From assembly GCA_022360055.1 (NCBI GenBank), contig JAKSDO010000237.1:124001-188000 (forward strand): 64,000 bases of DNA, given 5' to 3'. Positions 7,635-16,383 of the stretch are shown in pieces (position 1 is the stretch's first letter; each line of letters opens with the position of its first letter). A program made the position numbers and the translations under genes. The notes under the pieces were generated by a model, which searched no databases, had not been told where the DNA came from, and saw nothing but the letters and a program-made list of their open reading frames with translations. Source of the DNA: Cytophagales bacterium (GTDB lineage Bacteria; Bacteroidota; Bacteroidia; Cytophagales; Cyclobacteriaceae).

Positions 7635-9503
7635 ATGAAAAGGATAGCGATTATTTTAACTGTCATTTTACTCTCAGCAAACAGATTTGCGGAAGTAAAA
7701 GGAATTCAAATTACCGGAAAAATAACGGGTGCCGATGATGACAAGGGCATTCCGGGTATAAAGATTACTGAAAAGGGAACGACCAATGGAACGGTTACCA
7801 ATATTGAAGGGAAGTATTCCATAGTCGTAAGCAGCAAAGCCTCAATCCTGACATTTTCTGCCGTAGGATTCATCACCCAGGAAATTTTAGTCGGGTCAAA
7901 AAAGATCATTGACATGCAAATGACGGTTGATGCGGGTACTTTGGACGAAGTGGTAGTCACTGGTTATGGAAGGAAAAAGCTTTTCCGGGGAAAAACCCGA
8001 AGTAACGCAAAAATTCAATCGGAAATTGCCTGTGCACCTATGATGGCTTACGACTCCGAGTATGAAATTCCCCGATTTAATACCGAAGGATATGCCACCA
8101 TCTATGAAAATACCTTTCTGAAAGCGACAGAAAAACCATTATCAACATTTTCAATCGATGTGGACGTCGCCTCCTATGCCAACCTGAGAAGATTCCTGAA
8201 CAACGGCCAAAAACCGCCAATCGATGCGGTGCGCATAGAGGAAATGGTCAACTATTTTAATTACGAATATCCTCAACCTCACGGAGAGGATCCATTTTCA
8301 ATTACTACGGAACTGGCTTCATGCCCCTGGAATGAAGACCACAAACTGGTACATATCGGCCTTCAAGGCAAAAAAATCCTTACGGACAATCTTCCTCCTT
8401 CAAACCTCGTCTTCCTCATTGATGTCTCGGGTTCCATGCAATCACCAAATAAGCTTCCGCTGTTGAAATCTGCTTTTAAAATGCTGGTCGATGAAATGCG
8501 CCATCAGGACCGGGTAGCCATCGTCGTATATGCCGGGGCGGCAGGGCTGGTTTTACCCTCCACACAGGGTTCCCAAAAAGATAAAATCATCCAGGCCCTG
8601 GATAAGCTCACAGCCGGGGGATCTACGGCAGGAGGCGCAGGTATAAAACTTGCTTATGAAGTGGCATTGGAAAATTTCATGGAAGAAGGGAACAACAGAA
8701 TCATCCTGGCTACAGACGGAGATTTTAACATTGGCGCCTCAAGCAATGCAGAGATGGAACGATTGATTGAAAAAAAACGCGACCATGGTGTATTTCTTAC
8801 CGTTGTCGGTTTTGGTATGGGTAATTACAAAGACGACAAAATGGAAATTCTTGCAGATAAAGGTAATGGAAACTATGCATACATCGATAATCTTCAGGAA
8901 GCGAGAAAAGTATTTGTCAATGAATTTGGCGGCACATTGTTTACCATCGCAAAAGACGTAAAACTTCAAATTGAGTTTAACCCAACCAAGGTACAGGCAT
9001 ACCGACTTATCGGATATGAAAACCGGAAGCTAAATGACGAGGATTTTAACGACGATAAAAAGGATGCCGGCGAGCTGGGGAGCGGACATGCGGTAACGGC
9101 ATTATATGAAATTATCCCGGTAGGAGTAAAAAGTGAATTCATAAAAACCCTGGATCCGTTGAAATACCAGAAAAGAGAAGTCGAAGAAATGGCCTATGAT
9201 TCCAGAGAGTTGATGACCATAAAATTGAGATATAAAAAACCTGACGGAGATAAAAGCAAACTTATCACTACCACAGTGTTGGACGGGAACAGAGCCTGGG
9301 AAATTGCATCGGATAATTTCAGGTGGTCAGCCGCAGTGGCGGCATTTGGAATGCTTTTGAGAGCATCCGAATATGCTCAAAATGCCGACGTCGAATCAGT
9401 CGTTGGATTGGCGAAAGATGCAAAAGGCGAGGATGAGGACGGCTACCGCAGAGAATTCATTCGACTGGTAGCATCTTCGAGGTTTTTGGCATTGGGTAAC
9501 TAA
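7635..9503 (+). CDS. VWA domain protein of the YfbK type with CarboxypepD_reg-like N-terminus
   Basis: The 622-residue protein has a signal peptide (about 1-19), a CarboxypepD_reg-like domain (about 24-110, ending DEVVVTGYG), the YfbK-type region that precedes the VWA domain, a von Willebrand A domain, and a YfbK-like C-terminal domain. The metal-ion adhesion site is intact: DVSGS with Asp263, the threonine segment GGSTAGGAG, and TDGDFN. Secreted or periplasmic VWA proteins bind protein partners through that metal. The start is ATGAAAAGG, 12 bases after the 25-codon repeat ORF. Its N-terminal domain is paralogous to that of the anti-sigma protein at 5307. It ends before a bidirectional terminator shared with the convergent DUF547 gene. 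The domain call is firm; the biological role is unknown. Confidence 0.85.
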   Translation: MKRIAIILTVILLSANRFAEVKGIQITGKITGADDDKGIPGIKITEKGTTNGTVTNIEGKYSIVVSSKASILTFSAVGFITQEILVGSKKIIDMQMTVDAGTLDEVVVTGYGRKKLFRGKTRSNAKIQSEIACAPMMAYDSEYEIPRFNTEGYATIYENTFLKATEKPLSTFSIDVDVASYANLRRFLNNGQKPPIDAVRIEEMVNYFNYEYPQPHGEDPFSITTELASCPWNEDHKLVHIGLQGKKILTDNLPPSNLVFLIDVSGSMQSPNKLPLLKSAFKMLVDEMRHQDRVAIVVYAGAAGLVLPSTQGSQKDKIIQALDKLTAGGSTAGGAGIKLAYEVALENFMEEGNNRIILATDGDFNIGASSNAEMERLIEKKRDHGVFLTVVGFGMGNYKDDKMEILADKGNGNYAYIDNLQEARKVFVNEFGGTLFTIAKDVKLQIEFNPTKVQAYRLIGYENRKLNDEDFNDDKKDAGELGSGHAVTALYEIIPVGVKSEFIKTLDPLKYQKREVEEMAYDSRELMTIKLRYKKPDGDKSKLITTTVLDGNRAWEIASDNFRWSAAVAAFGMLLRASEYAQNADVESVVGLAKDAKGEDEDGYRREFIRLVASSRFLALGN

Positions 9504-9525
9504 TTAGTAGGAGTTCACAATAAGA

Positions 9526-9551
9526 AAAAAGCCGGATCACTCCGGCTTTTT
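9526..9551. terminator. Bidirectional terminator between the VWA and DUF547 genes
   Basis: AAAAAGCCGGA and TCCGGCTTTTT pair around a TCAC loop, with A and T runs on either side, so the hairpin can end transcription in both directions between the two convergent genes. Confidence 0.85.
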
Positions 9552-9681
9552 GTTTACTTCATTTAACATCTTTTGGTGCATGTATGATATCTTGTTCAGG
9601 CGCCTCGCCGGATATTGAAGCTGGCCAAAAGTACAAGAGAGACGCTTGACTTTTCGATTTACCGGAAGATCTTACAGACAA

Positions 9682-10404
9682 TTAAAGCACGTCGTTCAAC
9701 GCCCAATCATACGAATAATAATCCAATTTCTTACTCATATCCAATGGGACCTCTCGATATTTATTGATATACTCCAAAATTCCGGAATCATTTTTGGCAA
9801 AATCATTTCTGTACCATTTAAATATTTCGGAAATAAGAATTTTCTTGGCGGTCTGCTGAATAAATACAGGATCATTTAGCGCCAGTTTTGTGCGCTGATC
9901 TAATTGTTCATCCAATTCGTCAGGCTTGTACGCGTAATTGGCAATTTTTGGACAACTTACGGCAGCACACACCAAAACAAAATGGATTCTGGGATCGTTG
10001 TAAGGAAGCCTTAATTTCTTATTTTCAAGATCGTTGAGTGTCATCCTGACTCCACCCACTTTGTGTTTTGTCCCATCGAAAAATGAAGGTATTTTCATGG
10101 GTGAAGCAACCGGGTAATGATCGATAATGGCGCCAATAACCAAAAGATTGTAGGCATTTATGTAAAAAGCTTTTTTCTCACCTTCGGAAAATTCCCCGGT
10201 GTTGGCCTGATGGATATATTCCAACAAGCGATCCAGCGGATCCCTGTTGAGTTTTATTTTTTCGTAATCTACCATCCCGTAATCAGAAATATTTGTTTCA
10301 AAAAAACGATCCGATTGCTCAAAAAACGAATCCTTATCCATTGCGAAAACGTGAAAACACAAAGTGGAGACCAAGAAGAGGTTTGAAAGAAATACTTTTT
10401 TCAT
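9682..10404 (-). CDS. DUF547 domain-containing secreted protein
   Basis: The 240-residue protein has a signal peptide (MKKVFLSNLFLVSTLCFHVFA) and the DUF547 body, seen in AFYINAYNLLVIGAIIDHYP and FVLVCAAVSCPKIANYAYKP. DUF547 proteins are widespread in Bacteroidota and plants; the fold resembles a cysteine-protease-like module but activity is unproven. It starts 11 bases after repeat copy 2 (10416-10493), which in turn follows copy 3, so its leader holds two tandem 25-codon ORFs. It is convergent with the VWA gene. The start ATGAAAAAA at 10404 gives a clean signal peptide. Confidence 0.85.
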   Translation of the reverse strand: MKKVFLSNLFLVSTLCFHVFAMDKDSFFEQSDRFFETNISDYGMVDYEKIKLNRDPLDRLLEYIHQANTGEFSEGEKKAFYINAYNLLVIGAIIDHYPVASPMKIPSFFDGTKHKVGGVRMTLNDLENKKLRLPYNDPRIHFVLVCAAVSCPKIANYAYKPDELDEQLDQRTKLALNDPVFIQQTAKKILISEIFKWYRNDFAKNDSGILEYINKYREVPLDMSKKLDYYSYDWALNDVL

Positions 10405-10415
10405 CCTTTAATTTT

Positions 10416-10493
10416 TTATAGTTTGCTGATGCACAGAGCAATATAATCATGCTCGTGTGTGTCCTGAATTTGCTCCGGCCATGCCGGTTTCAT
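10416..10493 (-). repeat. Repeat copy 2: 25-codon ORF unit next to the DUF547 start (diverged)
   Basis: This is a complete 25-codon ORF homologous to copies 1 and 3. It differs from each at six positions, all transitions, four of which change the protein: Gly to Glu, the first Cys to Tyr, Pro to Leu, Val to Ile. Frame, length, stop (CTATAA) and the spacer of 11 bases to the next ATG are kept. The GGG to GAG change allows a re-paired hairpin stem (GAGCA with TGCTC), so a folded structure may also be preserved. Confidence 0.75.
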
Positions 10494-10505
10494 CCTTTTA
10501 TATTT

Positions 10506-10583
10506 TTATAGTTTGCTGACACACGGAGCAATACAATCATGCCCGTGTGTATCCTGAATTTGCTCCGGCCATGCCGGTTTCAT
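10506..10583 (-). repeat. Repeat copy 3: 25-codon ORF unit, first of the tandem pair
   Basis: This ORF encodes the same 25 residues as copy 1 and differs from it only by GCG/GCA and GAC/GAT. Twelve bases separate its stop from the ATG of copy 2, again giving a 90-base period. It points toward copy 1, so copies 1 and 3 form inverted repeats around the VWA/DUF547 pair. It is more similar to distant copy 1 than to its tandem neighbour copy 2. The bases upstream of its ATG are unrelated to those upstream of copies 1 or 2, which marks the ATG as the left edge of the repeat. Confidence 0.75.
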
Positions 10584-10734
10584 ATAGCTTCTATTGCAAA
10601 AATTAATTCATATTGATAATAACTCCGGATGGCCACGTCAAGTTGGGCATAATTACTTCTGTGTCATAGACAAGACAGTAGTTCCAACTCGAATGATGAA
10701 TCTTTGCAACACTATTATTTTTATGCCACATCAA

Positions 10735-11271
10735 ATGCGCTTTATAATCCTTACCTTTTTTGTGGGAGTCACAAGTATAGCAAAAAGCAATATTTCCGGC
10801 TTGGATTTAAAAAGTTACAGACAAGAAGTTTTTGAATTAAACAAAGATTCCCAAAAAGCCTGGGAGTTTTATGCAAAGTTAAATACCCTTGATAAACCTT
10901 CTGCAACCCTCCTTGCCTATAAAGGGATTGCGGCCGCACATATAGCTAAGGTTTCATCCAATCCATTTAAGAAATTGTCTATGTTGCGCAAAGCAAAGAT
11001 GTATCTTGAAGAAGCGGTTGTTATGGATCATAAAAATATCGAAATAAGATTTTTGAGATATGCAATGCAGGTACAAATTCCAAAAATTTTGGGTATGAGT
11101 ACGAATATACAAGAAGATAAAAACTATATTTTGACAAATTATTATGCTTTTGACTGGAGTAGCTTGGATAAGGAGGTTTGTCGGTATATTTTTAACTTTA
11201 TGATTGAGGAAGGAGATTGCAGCTATTCGGAAAAACTGTTCTTAATGGAATATTTCCACACGAGCTTTTAG
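10735..11271 (+). CDS. Conserved-looking secreted protein of unknown function
   Basis: I do not recognise a named family. With ATG at 10735 the protein has 178 residues and begins MRFIILTFFVGVTSIAKS, a plausible signal peptide. An ATG at 10723 is an alternative, and the longer open frame from a TTG at 10594 lacks any support. The body is mostly helical, with TLLAYKGIAAAHIAKVSSNP and a MYLEEAVVMDHKNIEIRF segment that looks like a TPR-type helical repeat. It ends in an acidic and aromatic tail. It is divergent from the repeat and DUF547 unit. I infer a periplasmic protein and can say nothing further about function. Confidence 0.6.
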   Translation: MRFIILTFFVGVTSIAKSNISGLDLKSYRQEVFELNKDSQKAWEFYAKLNTLDKPSATLLAYKGIAAAHIAKVSSNPFKKLSMLRKAKMYLEEAVVMDHKNIEIRFLRYAMQVQIPKILGMSTNIQEDKNYILTNYYAFDWSSLDKEVCRYIFNFMIEEGDCSYSEKLFLMEYFHTSF

Positions 11272-11409
11272 CCCAGCGGTAGTTCCCGAAATGATTTTCA
11301 TGGAGAATAACAGCAATTTATACAAAATCGAATGAGTCTCTTGCCCCCTGAACAAACATTTTGGCATGTTGCTCTCCGACGGAAAGATGGTCGGATAAGC
11401 CGACATCCA

Positions 11410-12663
11410 TCAAAAATATTGTCCGATTCCAATTACAAAGCCATTCCTTTGTGTATCAGCGATGTCAACGCCATAATCAAGTCTCAGGATGGCATTAAAT
11501 ATCTTCTTATATATTAATCTTGCGCCACCTCCTGCAAACGTCACGAAATTCTCGGGTCGAATGAAATCATTTATTTCACCTCCCGGATTTCGCCAGCTCC
11601 CGCTATCTGAAAAGACCACAATCTGTGCCGCATACTTATCCAATTCCATTACGGTGTGGCGGTATTCCAAATTTAATACCAATGCACCTGTCCCTCGATC
11701 AATTCGATTTCCCGAACCACGGATATTCACATAACTATCCAATACAAAAGGTGCAAAGGGGGATTCCGTATTTGATGATAAGCCAAAAGAAAAACGACTT
11801 GCGAAATTTCCTTTTCGACCCAAAAGTTTCAAATATTTGAATTCCTCATAGAACTTGAAGAAGGTCTCTCTTTCACCTTCTGTGAGCACGGTCTCCAATC
11901 GAAAAATATTATTGACGCCTTCTTGATAAAAATAATTATGCCGGATAGCATTGACCTGATGTTCTCCGGCTAATTGGAATTTTTGCAGATCAACCCTTTC
12001 GGGTCCGGGCGTAAACTGACCATCCATAGGTATGACCTTTTCATAGACCTCTTTGAATGCCGTGGTTTCCAGATAAAAGCGGTTGTTGAAATTTAATTCA
12101 TATCGCGTTCTCAATTGAACGGCGTAATTGTCAAAATTATAATCCGAAGTACCATCAGGGAAATACAGGGGCTCCAGGGTCGACCGCTTGGAGATATTTG
12201 TCGAAATGCCAAAGCCCGAACCATGAAGATACGGTATTTCAATCCCTGCGAAAAACGAACTCCGGTCATAAAACTGATAGATACCATACATTTTCATTCC
12301 TTTACCATTCAGGTTTATCTCGGACATTCCAAGTCTGAACCAGATGTTCTCTCGAATACCTCCAAAGGCCACAATTGGCAATAGTGTTCCCACTTCTCTA
12401 AATTCAAAGGTGAGTGCTATATCATGACCTACGCTGTCCAGGCGGTGACTGACACTTGAAAAGACCTCCAGTCGCTGGAGTACCATTTCGTCCCGAAGAA
12501 TCTGATTGTGGTCAACTGGATTACCCGGCCTGGTTTTTATAAAGCGCTGAACGTACGACGAATCTACTTTGTCAAGTCCGTCAAAATAAATGGAAGATAT
12601 ATTCTGGGCCTTAAGGTAATAAAAACATGAAGAAATAAGTATTATCAATAAAAGAGCACGCAT
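11410..12663 (-). CDS. BamA/TamA-family outer membrane protein (short Omp85)
   Basis: The 417-residue protein has a signal peptide (MRALLLIILISSCFYYLKAQ), a single POTRA-like segment (about 21-90, ISSIYFDGLDKVDSSYVQRF to ALTFEFREVG), and a C-terminal Omp85/surface antigen barrel rich in alternating aromatic residues, ending in Phe (GIGQYF), the usual outer-membrane barrel signal. Full BamA carries five POTRA domains and about 800 residues, so this is a reduced relative rather than BamA itself. Its substrate is unknown; roles in protein or lipid export are possible. A region around 250-300 (LGRKGNFASRFSFGLSSNTE) is typical of the family. Confidence 0.78.
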   Translation of the reverse strand: MRALLLIILISSCFYYLKAQNISSIYFDGLDKVDSSYVQRFIKTRPGNPVDHNQILRDEMVLQRLEVFSSVSHRLDSVGHDIALTFEFREVGTLLPIVAFGGIRENIWFRLGMSEINLNGKGMKMYGIYQFYDRSSFFAGIEIPYLHGSGFGISTNISKRSTLEPLYFPDGTSDYNFDNYAVQLRTRYELNFNNRFYLETTAFKEVYEKVIPMDGQFTPGPERVDLQKFQLAGEHQVNAIRHNYFYQEGVNNIFRLETVLTEGERETFFKFYEEFKYLKLLGRKGNFASRFSFGLSSNTESPFAPFVLDSYVNIRGSGNRIDRGTGALVLNLEYRHTVMELDKYAAQIVVFSDSGSWRNPGGEINDFIRPENFVTFAGGGARLIYKKIFNAILRLDYGVDIADTQRNGFVIGIGQYF

Positions 12664-12765
12664 AAGTTGGCATGGCTATTTACGTGGAATCCATAAGATA
12701 ATTACACAAATTGTTTTGCTCAAATGACTTAAACCAAGATTTTGATGCCATTTCCAAATTAGACA

Positions 12766-13605
12766 CTATTTAATAAATCTTATTCCGAGATTGAATGTCT
12801 CACCGGCACCTTCATCCTGGCTACCAACCCAGAAGTTGGTATACAATAACTCCAGTTCCAACAATCCTTCAATAATCTGATATTTGGTACCTATTCCGGA
12901 TTGGATAAAATATCCGTTGAATGCCTTCTCATGATGTTTTGCCCAATACTCCGTCATGCCATAGACGGTAAGCCTCCTGCTCGGGAAATAACTAAAGAAT
13001 ACACTCAAGGGTGTCTCCAGAAAATTTTCCTCTCGAAACGACTCTCTGGTAATCGAATACCAAAAAGCAGCCTGGAGAAATATTTGAAACTTATCACTTA
13101 GCTGTCGATCATAAAAAAGTTGGTTAATCCATAGATATCTATCAAACTCAAGAAAAAGGCCGGGATGGGTCGCATCAGGCGACCGGCTTTCCATATCCTT
13201 TGTCAAAGGTATGAGAAACGTACTTTGCCAGGAGAAAAAAGGTACTGACTTTAGTGGTGTTAACTTAATTTTCGGACCGATCCCGGTAATTCCTGACCTG
13301 AATTTACCTTCCGAATTCACTTGCTTGTACCACAGATCCATACCTACATTGAGCTTGTTGGACAAACCGTAAAGAAATTGATTAATCATGGTATAGTAAG
13401 TGTCCCGTCGTCCATTATCAATTTTATTGCCGCTATCATCAAACGACTTGGTCTGGGTATAAATATTATTGAAGTTCTTTAACTCCCAGGAGCCTTTTCC
13501 TATCAGTATTGATGGCGAATAATATTGCAAATTCTTTTTCTGCTTTTCCTGGGCGACCGCTTGCCCTATAAAAGCTATCAGCACGAATAAAAGGATATAT
13601 TTCAT
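12766..13605 (-). CDS. Secreted outer-membrane-type protein, function unknown
   Basis: I do not recognise a specific family. Starting at the ATG at 13605 gives 279 residues with a clear signal peptide (MKYILLFVLIAFIGQAVAQ); an ATG three codons upstream is also possible. The body alternates aromatic and polar residues in short strands (FLYGLSNKLNVGMDLWYKQV, KLTPLKSVPFFSWQSTFLIP) and ends in GIRFIK, a pattern seen in outer-membrane beta barrels. It follows the Omp85-like gene on the same strand with about 100 bases between them. A porin or barrel role is inference from composition only. Confidence 0.6.
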   Translation of the reverse strand: MKYILLFVLIAFIGQAVAQEKQKKNLQYYSPSILIGKGSWELKNFNNIYTQTKSFDDSGNKIDNGRRDTYYTMINQFLYGLSNKLNVGMDLWYKQVNSEGKFRSGITGIGPKIKLTPLKSVPFFSWQSTFLIPLTKDMESRSPDATHPGLFLEFDRYLWINQLFYDRQLSDKFQIFLQAAFWYSITRESFREENFLETPLSVFFSYFPSRRLTVYGMTEYWAKHHEKAFNGYFIQSGIGTKYQIIEGLLELELLYTNFWVGSQDEGAGETFNLGIRFIK

Positions 13606-14120
13606 AGCCGCCATAATACAACCGCAGTTTCATTCTCAATGTCTTTCATTTGACAACCTGCCCCAACATTTATCCATCCTGTGAATGCTGCGAATTGTTT
13701 CTTCCCAAAGGACGGGAGACAGACACGCTCCCAGACAATTAAAATTGCTCAAATACATGGCATAAGCCTCTGTTGATCATGGTAATGTATATCCGGCTGA
13801 ATGTGTTATCTGATCAACGCACATGAACATCAAATCTCTGAGGATGAAGAGAAGCGAAAAAATCCGGAAGTTACGGCAGGTGTTTGCCTTGATATCATAG
13901 AAAACTCAAAACACGGCAAAGAATTCTTTTTCGGAATATCACAGGGCTGTGATAGAGGTATTAATGCATCCATTGAATTTGGATCCGGCTTTCGTTACAA
14001 AGCTGAGAAGTATGTTTTCATCGCTCAATCTCGGGTCCGGCTTTGTCTTGACCATTAGACGGCCCCATATAAACATCGGATTGAGGTTTGCCGCCCCGGG
14101 GAAGTTTTGCCCTTCATTGA
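13606..14120. other. 515-base region without a confident gene
   Basis: Between the barrel protein and the small gene after gltX there is no convincing gene. A plus-strand ORF at 13801-14058 (85 codons) is the longest candidate. It contains a plausible-looking stretch (ending YKAEKYVFIAQSRV), but I recognise no family and see no promoter or terminator. It may be a decayed gene. Two short near-repeats (ATCCGGCTTTCGTTAC at about 13982 and GTCCGGCTTTGTC at about 14036) are present. Confidence 0.3.
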
Positions 14121-14321
14121 TTACAAATTGTCCTCTTCTTCTGAGAACCCCTTGTTTTTAAGCTTCTTGTCCTCTACATGTATGTCAAGAAATTCATTGA
14201 TCTTATCTACATCATAGGTAGATTGTATTTCACCAAGGGAGTTAATAGCAATATCCAACCCTTCCAACTCTTTGCTCACATCAGGTTTCTTTTTTTCCAA
14301 TGATTTTCTCTTTCCTCCCAT
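14121..14321 (-). CDS. Small conserved-looking cytoplasmic protein coupled to gltX
   Basis: This 66-residue charged protein (MGGKRKSLEKKKPDVSKELE) has no signal peptide or membrane segment. Its ATG directly follows the gltX stop codon (TAAATG), which implies translational coupling to the tRNA synthetase. Composition suggests a lysine-rich N-terminus and an acidic helical C-terminus ending SEEEDNL. I recognise no family. The tight coupling and a clean reading frame support it as a real gene. Confidence 0.6.
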   Translation of the reverse strand: MGGKRKSLEKKKPDVSKELEGLDIAINSLGEIQSTYDVDKINEFLDIHVEDKKLKNKGFSEEEDNL

Positions 14322-15851
14322 TTATCCAATATTACTTAACGCATTTTCAATTCTTTCCGAAACTTCATCGGGCCCCAGAACTGCAATTATTCCCATCAAA
14401 TCAGGTCCGCCGGCCATACCGGTAACCGCCACCCTTAGTGCCTGCATTACGCTACCGGGTCCTGCTCCATGCTTTTCCAATACCTCATTCAGTATATTTA
14501 ACGATAATTCGGGGGTTATAGTGTCAGCAACACCAAGAGCATTTTTATAATCTGCAAGTATGGATTTTGCCTCGTCATTCCATTTTTTCCTGATGACTCT
14601 TTGATCATATTCGGTCGGTGGGTAAAAGAAGTACTGCCCCTTTGTCCAGAACTCGCCGGGAAATGTAATTCTCTCTTTGAGCAGTCCACAAATTGCTTCG
14701 GCTTTTTCTCGGGGACAATCCATATTTTCCTCTTCCAAAAGTTTTAAAAACCCAACAGCGAGCTTTTCATTGCTAATATTTTTTAAATATTGCTGGTTGA
14801 ACCAATTGGCTTTTTCAACATCAAATTTGGATCCCGATTTATTGATCCGCTCCATGGAAAATGCCTCAACTAATTGATCCAGCGTGAACAATTCCTGCTC
14901 GGTTCCCGGATTCCAGCCAAGCATAGCCAGGAAATTTACAATTGCTTCAGGCAGATATCCCTGTTCTCTGAATCCAATCGACGTTTCACTTGTCTTTGGA
15001 TCGATCCAATCCATGGGAAAAACAGGGTATCCATGTTTGTCGGCGTCACGCTTGCTGAGCTTCCCGTTTCCGTCAGGTTTCAGCAAAAGCGGAAGGTGCG
15101 CAAACTGGGGCATGGAGTCTGACCACCCCAGATACTGATACAGCAACACGTGCAGTGGAGCGCTGGGGAGCCATTCTTCACCGCGAATTACATGAGATAT
15201 GTTCATTAAATGATCGTCGACCACATTGGCCAGATGATACGTGGGCATACCGTCAGACTTCATCAATATTTTATCATCGATGTAGTTGGAGTTTACTTTT
15301 ATCTCCTCCCTGACCATGTCGTATAGACGAACTTTCTGGTCGCGTTCTACCTTTAATCGAATTACATAGGGCGCTCCCGTTTTGATCAGCTCCCCGGTTT
15401 CTTCTTTTGAAAGGGTAAGAGAGTTTCTCATCGTTTCTCTCGTCAAACTGTCATACACCTGATGGTCTGCTTTGGCTTCCTTGAGTCGCTGACGCATGGC
15501 ATCGAGCTCTTCCGGGGTATCAAAAGCGTAGTAGGCCTTCCCCTCTTCAATCAACTGTCGGGCATATCCGTGATACAGCGCTTTCCTCTCTGATTGTCTG
15601 TAAGGACCTGCTTCTCCTCCAAATTCTATCCCTTCATCCGGCACAATCCCCAACCACTTGAAGGTTTCATGGATGTATTCCTCCGCCCCTGAAACAAACC
15701 TGGATTGATCGGTATCTTCTATCCTAAGAATAAATTTACCTTTATTTTTTTTCGCAAATAAATAGTTATACAACGCCGTTCTTACACCGCCAATGTGTAA
15801 TGCCCCTGTTGGGCTTGGAGCGAATCTTACCCTGATTTCGTTTTTCATCAA
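14322..15851 (-). CDS. gltX: Glutamate--tRNA ligase
   Basis: GltX charges tRNA-Glu for translation and, in many bacteria, feeds tetrapyrrole synthesis through glutamyl-tRNA. The 509-residue protein has the class I signature RFAPSPTGALHIGGVRTALY with the HIGH-type motif at HIGG, and the KMSKS-type loop as KLSKRD near residue 270. The segments LRIEDTDQSRF and YHLANVVDDHLM are typical. Two adjacent Met codons start the frame; either could be used. The coupled small gene at 14121 follows without a gap. Confidence 0.96.
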   Translation of the reverse strand: MMKNEIRVRFAPSPTGALHIGGVRTALYNYLFAKKNKGKFILRIEDTDQSRFVSGAEEYIHETFKWLGIVPDEGIEFGGEAGPYRQSERKALYHGYARQLIEEGKAYYAFDTPEELDAMRQRLKEAKADHQVYDSLTRETMRNSLTLSKEETGELIKTGAPYVIRLKVERDQKVRLYDMVREEIKVNSNYIDDKILMKSDGMPTYHLANVVDDHLMNISHVIRGEEWLPSAPLHVLLYQYLGWSDSMPQFAHLPLLLKPDGNGKLSKRDADKHGYPVFPMDWIDPKTSETSIGFREQGYLPEAIVNFLAMLGWNPGTEQELFTLDQLVEAFSMERINKSGSKFDVEKANWFNQQYLKNISNEKLAVGFLKLLEEENMDCPREKAEAICGLLKERITFPGEFWTKGQYFFYPPTEYDQRVIRKKWNDEAKSILADYKNALGVADTITPELSLNILNEVLEKHGAGPGSVMQALRVAVTGMAGGPDLMGIIAVLGPDEVSERIENALSNIG

Positions 15852-15915
15852 TAATCTAAATTCCCTGTCTTTTTTGCAAAGGTATAAAATGAAGTTTTGC
15901 TTTTCAGCAAATAAT

Positions 15916-16383
15916 TCAAGAAAGCATCTTGTCCAGGATCCGCTTGCTTTTTCTCACCTGGATCTTAAAGTTTTCAACGCTTAAAATATAGTTGACAATG
16001 CAAAACCCGAAACTTATGGCTCCATATAACCAAGCCTTGTAAAGCCCGATAAAAAAGATTGTGATTAACAATGTGAGAATCGTCCACAGCAAAAGCAATC
16101 GCTTGGTGGCAGGAAACATCTCAAAATTCAGTCTGATCAACGTTCCTTCTTCGGAGCTTAGCATGGATCCGTTTATTATCGGGATAAAATTGTTTGTGAC
16201 CTTGAGTTTTAAGGATATGGAAAAGGCTTCAGCACTCCACTTTCCATTGAATAGATAATCGATGGAGTCTTCGCTAAAAGACACGCCGCTTACAGGTTTT
16301 ACATGCTTCCGAAGCCTGGCCTGCAATTCGCTTTCAGCGTATCCTACAAGCCTTGTTTCCTCAAATCTGGGAAAAAAATGCAT
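15916..16383 (-). CDS. Small membrane protein of unknown function downstream of ridA
   Basis: This 155-residue protein (157 from the upstream alternative start at 16389) starts within or just at the end of ridA; the ATG at 16383 abuts the ridA stop, consistent with a coupled two-gene unit. The N-terminal 95 residues are soluble (ETRLVGYAESELQARLRKHV, NGKWSAEAFSISLKLKVTNN). Then two membrane helices follow (about 96-135, LLLLWTILTLLITIFFIGLY and AISFGFCIVNYILS) and a basic tail. I do not recognise the family. Confidence 0.65.
   Translation of the reverse strand: MHFFPRFEETRLVGYAESELQARLRKHVKPVSGVSFSEDSIDYLFNGKWSAEAFSISLKLKVTNNFIPIINGSMLSSEEGTLIRLNFEMFPATKRLLLLWTILTLLITIFFIGLYKAWLYGAISFGFCIVNYILSVENFKIQVRKSKRILDKMLS

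Noticed and set aside
10594-10734. Long TTG-started frame upstream of the hypothetical gene at 10735
   Set aside because: It lacks signal or family features and overlaps the leader of the divergent repeat; the ATG at 10735 gives a signal peptide.
13801-14058. 85-codon plus-strand ORF
   Set aside because: No recognisable family, promoter or terminator; listed only as part of a region without a confident gene.
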